DNA of 64,000 bases from Mayamaea pseudoterrestris. Its lineage: Eukaryota; Bacillariophyta; Bacillariophyceae; Sellaphorales; Sellaphoraceae. The notes under the pieces were generated by a model. The model was not told the DNA's origin. It was given only the letters and a program-made list of their open reading frames with translations, and made no database searches. How positions within the stretch are numbered: position 1 is the stretch's first letter; the number at the start of each line of letters is the position of its first letter. A program made the position numbers and the translations under genes. Positions 39,539 to 49,800 of the stretch are shown here, in pieces. The stretch covers positions 62,001-126,000 of the forward strand of contig BROI01000012.1 of NCBI GenBank assembly GCA_027923505.1, written 5' to 3'.

Positions 39539-40580
39539 CTACGCGCACTCGTACGCGGCGCGCGACCAATTCCAAGCGCAGCTTCCAGACCTGCATTCCG
39601 TGCCCACCGAGCACTGCGCGTTCTTTGCAAACCCCTTTGTCGGAACAGAAGATCCATTGGCTCCAAGAGCCTTCAAGACCGCAACGTACAAGTCGCTAAA
39701 GTGCGCGGCAATGTTCCAAGGATACTTGTTCACATGCGTATTGAGTCCAACATAGTCCACTCCGGTCATGTCTCCACTCGAAACCACAATCTCGTGTCCG
39801 TAAAACGTTCCAGATCCACCAATCATCGGAACTGGATCGTACTGCAGCCGAAACGGTCCAGGCATTGCGAGAATGAAGCGAAACCACTTCCTGGCACGTA
39901 CCCGACAGTTGCTGCCAAGCACGCTTGGTTGCCCAAACGTAATGACGTATGGCGAGTAGCCTTGTGATTCAAACATGACTCCAGCGGCGTTTGCAATCGC
40001 ACCTCCTTGACTGTGGCCAGTGATGAGGAGCTTGCAGTTGGGGCAACTCGACATGCAGCGCTTGACGTCATTTTCCAAATCGGTCCGAAACATGGCATTG
40101 TAGGCATTGTATATTCCCTCCGTGACGGTGCACTTTCCAAGCAGCGACACCTGATCCTGTTGCAAGTTTGTATCATAGTCTTGCTGCCAAGTGGGCAGCG
40201 AAACGTCCGTCGATGTTCCTCGGAAGGCCATGATGCAAGTGTCGCCGACGCGAGCTGCCACGGCAACGTCTGGCTCTGTAACGAAGAACGACAAGGCCGA
40301 TGAGAAGCACAACAAAAAGTAATCGTTCTTTAACTGCAATATCGTTTCACGTACCATTCACGTAGAGACCCGATCGGCTAGAACCGGCAACCGGATTCCG
40401 AGCGGCAAAGTCCTTGGCGGCAGTCGTACTGTATGTCACGGCGGACACTTGTGAAGCAAGAACCGTCATGTCCATCACCTTTCTCGTCAATTTCTTCAAT
40501 TGCGCATGAGAGCATTGCACTCCAAAGATGGCAATCAAGGCCAAAAGAAGCGAAGTTGATGCATGGAGGTGTCGTTGCAT
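39539..40580 (-). CDS. secreted class 3 lipase (fungal lipase-like)
   Basis: Exon 1 is 40355-40580 and exon 2 is 39539-40275, with a 79-bp intron (gtacgt..ttacag). The protein has 320 residues and starts with a signal peptide (MQRHLHASTSLLLALIAIFG). The nucleophile elbow GHSQGG and the oxyanion segment AFRGTS are typical of class 3 lipases. An Asp in the LQYDPVPMI region and a late His (HVNKY or AHFSD) would complete the triad. A short Cys-rich tail follows (six Cys in the last 25 residues). It would hydrolyse acylglycerols in the secretory pathway or outside the cell. It is convergent with heliorhodopsin 2. Confidence 0.88.
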
Positions 40581-40920
40581 TTTGATCGAGCTTTCGTGTC
40601 TCGTGTCACCTTTGAAAAAATTGTTGGCTGTCGAGCCAGGACCAACAAATACTTAATAATGAATCATACACTTTTCCATGGACTGGTTCCGAACAAGAAG
40701 CACATGGGATGGTGCGGGGCCATGGCAGAGGCGGAAGAGTTCCGTCGAAATGCATGAATCGTATCGGGTTTGGAGTAAAAGCAGTGACCGACACCAGCGG
40801 AAGCCAGCCAGTCGTGCGAAATTGGACGTTCAAAGGCATGGCGCTGCCGAACGATCAGCTAACTTGCGAGACAAGACAAACAACCAATACATTCTACTAA
40901 AGCTACCGGTAGCTCTTATA
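40581..40920. other. intergenic spacer
   Basis: 340 bp between the lipase start and the alpha/beta hydrolase end. No gene seen. Confidence 0.35.
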
Positions 40921-41969
40921 CTATCGCGTTGGCTTGATAGGAAACAATGGTTTCATGGGCGGATCGTGCTCCTGCAAAAAGGACGAAAGAACACTTCCAT
41001 AGAGTGACTCCTGCTCAACCATTCCGTAATGCGAGCACCCAGCCAACGTCATGCATTGGCTCTTGCCGAAAGCATTTGCTAGCTGCTCGCATGTGTCGAC
41101 CGTAATGTAATGAAATCGTATTTTCCGCGAAGAACTAGTGCTGGAGGAAGCTTGTCGCTGAAAGTGTCATTGTCCAACAGTTCAATTGAGTAATCAGAGA
41201 CAGCCTTGAGCCCCGCCGTCGAACTACTTCTCGACGTATAGCCCGCCAGTTGAAAGGCTTGCTGCAGCGGCAGTGGGATGGGCTGCTTGCGACATTCGTG
41301 GCGCTGGTGAAAGACTTGAGAAACATCTTCCTGCTCAGCGTCAGGACCCAATTCCTCGCGAATACTGTTCATGAGTTCTTGACAATGCGCCTGTGAATCT
41401 TCAATCGACAATGGTACACTGGATAGAATGGTTCCGAGACAAGTTTTGCTGTTGCCTGATGAATCCTTTGCCATGAGTTGCTGCTTGAGATACTCGTAAA
41501 CGATCGCTCCTCCAAACGAGTGCCCAAACAAGTAGTAATCATCGCATTGAATCTCGGAAATCAGCGTCTGCAGCTCCAATACCATATTGTCAACAATTTG
41601 TTTCGTTTGTTTGGGATTTGCGTGTCGATTATTGGCCGATGATTGTCCACAGCCAATCGCATCATACAAAACAATTGCTCGGTCCGTCACCAAGTGCGCC
41701 AGTGGACTCAGATAGGTGCATGGTAGCAGCGGCCCACCCGCTACACATATCAATGGAGGCTTGTACTTTAAATGTCGAGGCCGAAATATGGTGCATTGCA
41801 GTGTCCCGTGTGGCAATGTAATGCTGCGAGACTCGCACAAGACGCCAGTCAAGCCGAGTGGTGGAAGCTGTCGAGAACTGGGAGGAGTTGCTGACGATGA
41901 GTCATTTAATCGACGATTCGGTGGACAGTCAGCGCTATCTCTCGCTGGATGGTAGTGGGAGGGAAGCAT
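40921..41969 (-). pseudogene. alpha/beta hydrolase (proline iminopeptidase-like), 3' end frameshifted by a 5-bp duplication
   Basis: From ATG 41969 the frame encodes an alpha/beta hydrolase. It has a GGP oxyanion-type segment (VAGGPLLP), YDAIGCGQS and the nucleophile elbow GHSFGG, as in prolyl aminopeptidase-type enzymes. The frame meets a stop at 41079, soon after the VLRGKYDF strand. The sequence gtaatgtaat at 41102-41111 is a tandem duplication of five bases. Beyond it, another frame continues with GCSHYGMVEQ, the expected place of the catalytic His, and ends at 40921. The duplication therefore probably removes the His from the product. It may be a recent mutation, an allele or a sequencing error. 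The 5' end faces the SPX-MFS gene across a shared upstream region containing the 42-43-bp minisatellite. Confidence 0.75.
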
Positions 41970-42074
41970 GCTATACGCACATTGAAACAAGAAACCTGTT
42001 GGATATTGGATCCGCCATGAGACGAGAGTTGATGAGCGATTTGCATGGGTTAACCTCGCGTGGTAGGGAAGCAG

Positions 42075-42450
42075 GGCAATAGTATGAAACGAGTGCCAGT
42101 GAAAACTGAGTCATGAGGCACTAACACGAAACGGCTGCCAGTGTCAATTACGTCATAAGGCAATAGTATGAAACAAGTGCCAGTGTCAATTACGTCATGA
42201 GGCTATAGTAAGAAAGGATTGCCAGTGTCAATTACGTCATGAGGCAATAGTGTGAAAGGAATGCCAGTTCACTTCGACAAAAGGCAATAGTACGAAACGA
42301 GTGCCAGTGAAAACTACGTCACAAGGCAATAGTATGAAACGAGTGCCAGTGAAACCTACGTCATGAGGCAATAACACGAAACGAGTGCCAGTGAAAACTG
42401 CGTCATTAGGCTATAGTATGAAACGAGTGCCAGTGAAAACTCATTAAAAC
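42075..42450. repeat. 42-43-bp minisatellite, array 1 (9 units)
   Basis: Nine units of the form ggcaatagtatgaaacgagt plus a variable tail. Five of them contain tacgtca, with the ACGTCA core of CRE/bZIP sites. The array lies in the shared upstream region of two divergent genes, about 106 bp from the hydrolase ATG and about 285 bp from the SPX-MFS ATG. Confidence 0.9.
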
Positions 42451-42733
42451 CGCACCGACACTCATTCAGCGACCCGCCGAACGTTTCAACGGCAAGTCTG
42501 ATCACGACGACCATCCGCCGGCAGAAATCGACCATGGCGGCCAAGCCGCTTGTCGACTTGCGGGAAGTTTGCATCAAGCGCGAGCTAATATAACTGTTAA
42601 CAAGACTGCCTTGGCGAATATCCGTTGGAGTTTAGCGAGAGAATCACGCTGCTGAAGCCTCTCATTAGCCAGCAATCAACTACAGCATTTACGCAACTCA
42701 CGCCAGTAACAATTAACTGTAACAGCTGTAAGC

Positions 42734-45470
42734 ATGGCACTCTCACACGACGGCTTCCGGGCGGTCTACGAGAAAGCTCTACGCAAGGATGAGTACGTCG
42801 ACTGGAGTCCGCATACCGTTAATTATGCCGCCTTCAAGCAGACGCTGCGTCTCTTTGCCGGCCGACGATCCAAGCTACGCAATCTGCTGCGCGAGTCGAC
42901 GGATGATCGGATATCGGAGCAACAAATGAATGCAGTATTGCTTTTGCCTGAGACGGATCTGAATTCATCGCTACTATATGATACAGACTCTACTCGCATT
43001 CCTCTTGATATAACGACAAGATATGTTCCCATGTCGGATCAACAACATGACGACCATGATGAAATTGCCTCGCACGCTACCGACTCCTACTCATCATCCG
43101 GAGCGTCGCTGACCTCTGGCAAGCGCAAGAGTAAAGCCAGTGTCATGCGTCGCGTCAGCAGCTGCGAGCGAAAGGAAATGCTGCTCTTTTTGACGCGCGA
43201 GCTAGACAAGGCGCACGCCTTTTACGTGGTGCGCTGGCAAGGCTTGTCGCAGCGAATTGACGCCAAGGTAGCCTTGAAGGCTGGAACCTCAGAGCAGCTG
43301 GAGGAGCATCAAATGCTTGCATTTCCAAAGACGGATCTTGGTGACGATGTACTTGAGCTCTTTGCCTTTTGCGTCATTAATGTTTTAACCATTCGACAAG
43401 TGTTGATCCGATACGATGCCTTTGCACGAACCTTTGACGGTACACCCATGCTCAATTACTATATGAAAATGGCAATGAGACAGCCAACATCCTTTCGCAA
43501 ACTGCTCGAGCACGATGAACTTCAAGCGATTGCAGATCAATATAGCAATGACATGCACGGGTCGCCGTTGATGGGGCCGTTTGACAAGCAACGACTAGTC
43601 TTTACGGACATTTTAGTCTCATCGGAAATGGCGGAAAGCGTTGCGTCGACTGGACATGGTCGACTGACGGATACATTTATTCATACGATACGGAGCTGGT
43701 TCTTGTTGGGCGGCATTGAGGATCAGCTTGGATTTGAACCATCCTACTTGACCATGCGAGGACAGTCACTGACCAAGGAGATGGAGCAATTGGCCGAATG
43801 GAGAAAGAAGAGGCACGAGACTGTCCGGTTAACGGCTCCACCAAAAAAACTGAGCGGCATTCAAGTCTTTCACTTGACGCTCAACATGATTAGTGGCTTT
43901 CTCTATTGCATGAATTATTACATTGTGGAGCCTTCCAGTACTATGTATGTGAATCGACTGGGATCACACGATGCCATGTCTGGTACTTTGATTGGAATGA
44001 TGCCTTTGGTACGTGAAAAAAATTCAGCGAGTAAAGTTTATATTGCGACCCTGGCTGACGACGATTTTGTGACGTGTATATACAGGCCGCATTCTTTTCG
44101 AGCATTCCATATAGCATGTGGACGAACAAGTCGTTTCGACATCCGTTCCTAGTCTCGTGCATTCTCATGATTGTTGGAAATCTCATGTATAGTTTGGCTG
44201 ACAAGTACTCGAGGATTTGGGTTGCCCTGCTGGGGCGGTTCATCTGCGGGTTGGGAGCGCCAAAGTGCATTATACGTCGCTTCATGGCCGACACGACGCC
44301 AGTCGCCATGCGCACCAGCGTGAATGCAGCATTCGGCATGGTGGTTGCTGCTGGGTCAGCCATGGGGCCAGCCATGGCAGTCATGCTGAGTGGCATTGAG
44401 TATACCTACTATATGCCGCACTATGGATTCATATTTTTCAACGGTTTGACCATGCCGGGCTATCTCATGGCTGGGCTCTGGATTACATTTTCCATCATTG
44501 TGCTGTCAACGTTTGAGGAACCTGATCGAGAGGGACTGGCCGAGCAAAAGGAGATGGAGCAGCTTGGTGCTATTCCTGGCAGTCCGAGTTCTGCGACGCA
44601 TGGCATGCTCGGTTCTCGCGTCGGCGACGAGGAGACGGTTGTCAGCAATGATATGCTGGACTATGCGTCGGCATATCAGCCATCCATGAAGACTTTTGAA
44701 ACGCCGCCACAATCTCGCCTGCCGCAATGGATGCAGGATGTCAGTCATTTTGCCAGCCTCGTCACCTTTCCAGTGCGAATATGTCTATTCTTACTGCTCT
44801 GCAAGGTATTTACGATTGAGTCGCTTGTGAGTGCAACGTCGGTGCTTTCGAAGAATCGATACAAGTGGAAGGTGAAGCAAGTTGGAACGCTTGGCTTTGC
44901 TAATGGCATGATGGTTATTCCGTTTTCCATCATGGTCGGTCGACTTTCCATGTCCTATCAGGACCAAACGCTGATGAAGATGTTAGTCGGCATGGGATGT
45001 ATTGGTCTCTTCCTCCTCATTGACATCTCGGATCTAATGGGCACGCCAACAAATGATTACAATCAGGGAGACCCGCTCGCTGTTTCGCCAACGCGATTCA
45101 TCTCAGGCTACTTGATTTCGTACTTGTCAATTCAGTCGTTCGAGGGAGTGATCGGGTCGACGCTCAGCAAAGTTATCCCTACAGCGCTAGCGTCTGGAAC
45201 GCTGAACTCTGGTCTATTGTACGTGCTGATGTTGCGCTGGTCGCTTAAGTCCTGTCCACCACACTTATACTCACGTCTTGCGTTTATGTCGTGTCTCGCA
45301 GGGCTACATTGGTGGATACTGGTGGCCGAGCCTGCGGAGACTTGTTTATTTCGGCCATGGGCTTTATCAGCTTGCGTCAACTGATAAACTTGCTGTTCAT
45401 ACCGGCATTTTTCATTATGCTGACTTGTCTGATTGTCATTGAGCGCTATCGCGACTTGCTATCTGTGTAA
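42734..45470 (+). CDS. SPX-MFS transporter (vacuolar phosphate transporter-like)
   Basis: Three exons: 42734-44008, 44086-45218 and 45302-45470. The introns are 77 bp (gtacgt..atacag) and 83 bp (gtacgt..tcgcag). The protein has 858 residues. The N-terminal third is an SPX domain (EYVDWSPHTVNYAAFKQTL, and a second helical part near residues 150-300), which binds inositol pyrophosphates as a phosphate signal. The rest is a major facilitator fold with about 10-12 spans and a large loop around residues 590-660. The order SPX-MFS is that of plant PHT5/VPT proteins, which load phosphate into the vacuole. Exon 3 restores the last spans, beginning at LATLVDTGGRACGD. The minisatellite upstream may be part of its promoter. 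Confidence 0.88.
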
Positions 45471-45550
45471 CGAACGTATCCAAGTGACCGCATCTGCTAT
45501 TAGTTTTTGTCTATAAAGTTTTATGTTATATGGTGCAGTAAAAGTAAACG

Positions 45551-46300
45551 TTAGCATACTCGTCTATTCCTAGCACGAGCTTCCTCCTTGCGCCTTTGCG
45601 ACTGTTCGGCAAAGGCATGCCACTGCTGCACCATGAAATCGAGCGGTCGCATAATGACCTTGTAAATATCGTCGTCGTCTTCCACCTTTCTTAAGACGAG
45701 TCCAATGCACTCGGCGGTGGAAAGATGCTGGTCGGAGGGCGGCGTGCGAATGTCAAAGCGTCGCGGCCGCACATGCTTCAAATCCAATTCATCCAGTTGG
45801 ACGCGCTGTACATGCGGAGGAAAGATGCTAGCTTTTAGCATTTCGCGAGCAAACTTCCATGTCGCGTCAATAAATAGTAGAGACACTGGTGTTGATGGTG
45901 ATTGCAAGGTTTCGTTGGAGTCTGATGGAAAAGTTTCGCTCGGTGTTTTGTTTTGGTTGCCTCGAAGGTTCATGATTGCTTGCGAAAGCGAAATGGCATC
46001 TGCACCCGGATAAACGAGCCATAGCGGCGTTTCCAGCTTGTCCAATACTCTATAAAAGTCGTCCTTTTCAGTCAATTTCCGTGCAATGAGCACCTGAACA
46101 TGCTTGGTATCCAAGCACAATTCAACAAAGGGAAGCGATCTATTCTGCATTCGTGTTTCATGGGGATGCTGCAATACGAAGACGTTGCAGTTCTTCAATT
46201 CAATTTGGATAATAGGAAGACATGAACATATGCAAGCTGTCGGAGTTGGTCGGTCGCAGCGCGGACAGATGAGACGCTTCGCCTTGATAGGCTTCTCCAT
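45551..46300 (-). CDS. DTW-domain tRNA-uridine aminocarboxypropyltransferase
   Basis: A 249-residue single-exon protein. An N-terminal Cys cluster (CPRCDRPTPTACICSC, 12-27) fits the zinc site of DTW proteins. Further family marks are QHPHE (44-48), LVYPG (95-99) and the name-giving DATW (145-148). The family (bacterial TapT, human DTWD1/DTWD2) transfers the 3-amino-3-carboxypropyl group from S-adenosylmethionine to uridines in tRNA, giving acp3U. The Ser/Thr-rich loop before DATW looks like a lineage-specific insert. It is convergent with the SPX-MFS gene, 80 bp away. Confidence 0.88.
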   Translation of the reverse strand: MEKPIKAKRLICPRCDRPTPTACICSCLPIIQIELKNCNVFVLQHPHETRMQNRSLPFVELCLDTKHVQVLIARKLTEKDDFYRVLDKLETPLWLVYPGADAISLSQAIMNLRGNQNKTPSETFPSDSNETLQSPSTPVSLLFIDATWKFAREMLKASIFPPHVQRVQLDELDLKHVRPRRFDIRTPPSDQHLSTAECIGLVLRKVEDDDDIYKVIMRPLDFMVQQWHAFAEQSQRRKEEARARNRRVC

Positions 46301-46889
46301 GGTCGCTGCTGTGTTGATGGCGTTTTGATGATCGCATGAAACTGTCGCACCGAGACGATTTTATTGCGCTGCGACATACAGCTCTAGAACGAAAGATCCA
46401 TCACCAAACTGTTACTCCTTGCCTTGCTACCAAACGACGAGTCTTCAGTACACATCAACACTTGAAGAGATAAAGTGAATCAATATCTAGGCTGTGATAT
46501 GTCTTGTTTACCATCACTGAATAAACAACAACAGCACAAGAGCATGCCGAGCAGTCAAATACTATCCCAGCCAAAATAACACCATCTAGGGAGATCCAAT
46601 TCCCTTAATCTTGGAAAAAAGCATGCAGGATTTTGGTGTAATGTTTCATCAAAGTCCTTTTGCAACATTCTACCACTACGAATAAGTAAATCAACTGGCA
46701 ACCGGTACTCATGGAATGAGTGAATGAGGCTCAAAATTAAACCCTGACACTATATACACATAGGTCTCCAAAGCGGCACTCCAAGCATGGTTGGCTGCCT
46801 GCCTGCCCTCTGTGTGCCAGTGCCAGAGCATGGCAAGAAAAGGGCTGTATTGTTTCTCCTCATGAAATCTCCTGCTGCACAATGAGGCT
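46301..46889. other. spacer between DTW gene and satellite
   Basis: About 590 bp of AT-rich sequence. No gene or clear repeat was recognised before the 168-bp array starts. Confidence 0.4.
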
Positions 46890-49800
46890 AAAAAAAATCC
46901 ATCTGCCTAGAAGGCGCCACTGGCGCAGCAACGGAGCATCCTACAAGTACCTGCATGGCCAAACCCTTGTCCCATATGTTCATTATTTGGTCTGGTAAAA
47001 TCCCACCATGGCATCCAAGTAGCTCTGTGACGGCGAGAAGGAAAATCCTTCTGAGCGCCAGTTGAAGGGCCATCTGCCTTGAAGGGGCCACTGGTGCACC
47101 AATGGAGCATCCTATGAGCACCTGCATGGCCAAAGCCTTGTCCTGTATGTTCATTTGGTGTGGGGAAACCCCTCCATGGCATCCAATAGCTTAGTGACAG
47201 TGAGAAGGAAAATCCTTCTGAGCGCCAGTTGAAGGACCATCTGCCTAAAAGGCGCCACTGGTGCACCAAGGGAGCATCCTATGAGCACCTGCATGGCCAA
47301 ACCCTTGTCCCATAAGTTCATTGGGTCTGGTGAAACCCCGCCATGGCATCCAAGTAGCGCAGTGATGGCGAGAAGGAAAATCCTTCTGAGCGCCAGTTGA
47401 AGGGCCATCTGCCTTTAAGGCGCCACTGGTGCACCAATGGAGCATCCTATGAGCACCTGCATGGCCAAACCCATGTCTGGTATGTTCATTTGGTCTGGTG
47501 AAACCCCGCCATGGCATCCAAGTAACTCAGTGACGGCGAGAAGGAAAATCCTTCTGAGCACCACTTCAAGGGTCATCTGTCTAGAAGGTGCCACTGGTAC
47601 ACCAACAGAGCATCCAATGAGCACCTGCATGGCCAAACCCTTGTCCGTTATGTTCATTTGGTGGGGTGAAGCCCCTCCATGGCATCCAAGTAGCTCAGGG
47701 ATGGCGAGAAGGAAAATCCTTCTGAGCGCCAGTTGAAGGCCATCTGCCTTGAAGGCGCCACTGGTGCACCAGTGGAGCATCCTATGAGCACCTGCATGGC
47801 CAAACCCTTGTCCCATATGTTCATTGGGTCTGGTGAAACCCCGCCATGGCATCCAAGTAGCGCAGTAATGGCGAGAAGGAAAATCATTCAGAGCGCCAGT
47901 TGAAGGACCATCTGCCTAAGGACCAACGCAACTCACCACTGCCTAAAGGCGCCACTGGTGCACAAATGGAGCATCCAATAAGCACCTGCATGGCCAAACC
48001 CTTGTCCCAAATGACCATTCGGTCTGGTGAAACCCGGCCATGTCATCCAAGTTACTCAGTGACGGTGAAAAGGAAAATCCTTCTGAGCGCCAGTTGAAGG
48101 GCCATCTGCCTAGAAGGCACCACTGGTGCACCAATGGAGCATCCAATGGGCACCTGCATGGCCAAACCCTTGCCCCGTATCTTCATCTGACTGGTGAAAC
48201 CCCGCCATGGCATCCAAGTAGCTCAGTGACGGCGAGAAGGAAAATCCTACTAAGCGCCACTTGAAGTGTCATCTGCTTAGAAGGCGCCACTGGTGCATTA
48301 ATGGAGCATCCAATGAGCACCTGCATGGCCAAATTCTTGTCCGATATGTTCATTTGGTGTGTTGAAACCCCTCCATGGCATCCAAGTAGCTCAGTGACGG
48401 CGAGAAGGAAAATCCCTCTGAGCGCCAGTTGAAGGGCCATCTGCCTAGAAGGCGCCACTGGTGCAGCAACGGAGCATCCAATGAGCACCTGCATGGCCAA
48501 ACCCTTGTCCCATATGTTCATTTGGTGTGGTGAAACCCCGCCATGGCATCCAAGTAGCTCAGTGATGGCGAGAAGGAAAATCCTTCTGAGCGCCAGTTGA
48601 AGGCCATCTGCCTAGAAGGCGCCACTGGTGCACCAATGGAGCATCCTATGAGCACCTGCATGGCCAAACCCTTGTCCGGTATGTTCATTTAGCGTGGTGA
48701 ATGCCCTCCATGGCATCCAAGTAGCTCAGTGATGGCGAGAAGGAATATCCTTCTGAGCACCAGTTGAAGGGCCATCTGCCTAGAAGGCGCCACTGGTGCA
48801 CCAATGGAGCATCCAATGAGCACCTGCATGGCCAAACCCTTGTCCCATATATTCATTTGGTGTGGTAAAACCCCATCATGGCATCCAAATAGCTCAGTGA
48901 TGTCGAGAAGGAAAATCCTTCTGAGCACCAGTTGAAGGCCGTCTACCTAGAGGGTGCCACTGGCGCAGCAATGGAGCATCCAATGAGCACCTGCATGGCC
49001 AAACCCTTGCCCCATATGTTCATTTGGTGTGGTGAAACCCCGCCATGGCATCCAAGTAGCTCAGTGACGGTGAGAAGGAAAATTCTTCTGCGCCTCAGTT
49101 GAAGGCCATCTGCCTAGAGGGTGCCACTGGCGCAGCAATGGAGCATCCAATGAGCACCTGCATGGCCAAACTCTTGTCCCATATGTTCATTTGGTGTGGT
49201 AATACCCCGCCATGGCATCCAAATAGCTCAGTGACGGCGAGAAGGAAAATCCGTCGGAGTGCCAGTTGAAGGGCCATCTGCCTAGAAGGCGCCTCTGGTG
49301 CACCAACGGAGCATCCAGTGAGCACCTGCATGGCCAAACCCTTTTCCCATATGCTCATTTGGTGTGGTGAAACCCCTCCATGGCATCCAAGTAGCTCAGT
49401 GATGGCGAGAAGGAAAATCCTTCTGAGCCCCAGTTGAAGGGCCATCTGCCTAGAGGGTGCCACTGGCGCAGCAATGGAGCATCCAATGAGCCCCTGCATG
49501 GCCAAACTCTTGTCCCATATGTTCATTTGGTGTGGCGAAACCGCGCCATGGCATCAAAGTAGCTCAGCCCGCCATGGCATCCAAGGAGCTCAGTGACGGC
49601 GAGAAGGAAAATCCTTCTGAGCGCCCCTTCAAGGGTCATCTGCCTAAAAGGCGCCACTGGTGCACCAATGGAGCATCCTATGAGCACCTGCATGGCCAAA
49701 CCCTTGTCCGGCATGTTCATTTAGCGTAATGAATGCCCTCCATGGCATCCAAGTAGCTCAGTAATGGCGTGAAGGAAAATCCTTCTGAGCGCCAGTTGAA

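Noticed and set aside
42075-42450. Regularly spaced short repeats resembling a CRISPR array
   Set aside because: Units are directly adjacent without unique spacers, the context is a eukaryotic promoter, and no cas genes are present; it is a minisatellite.
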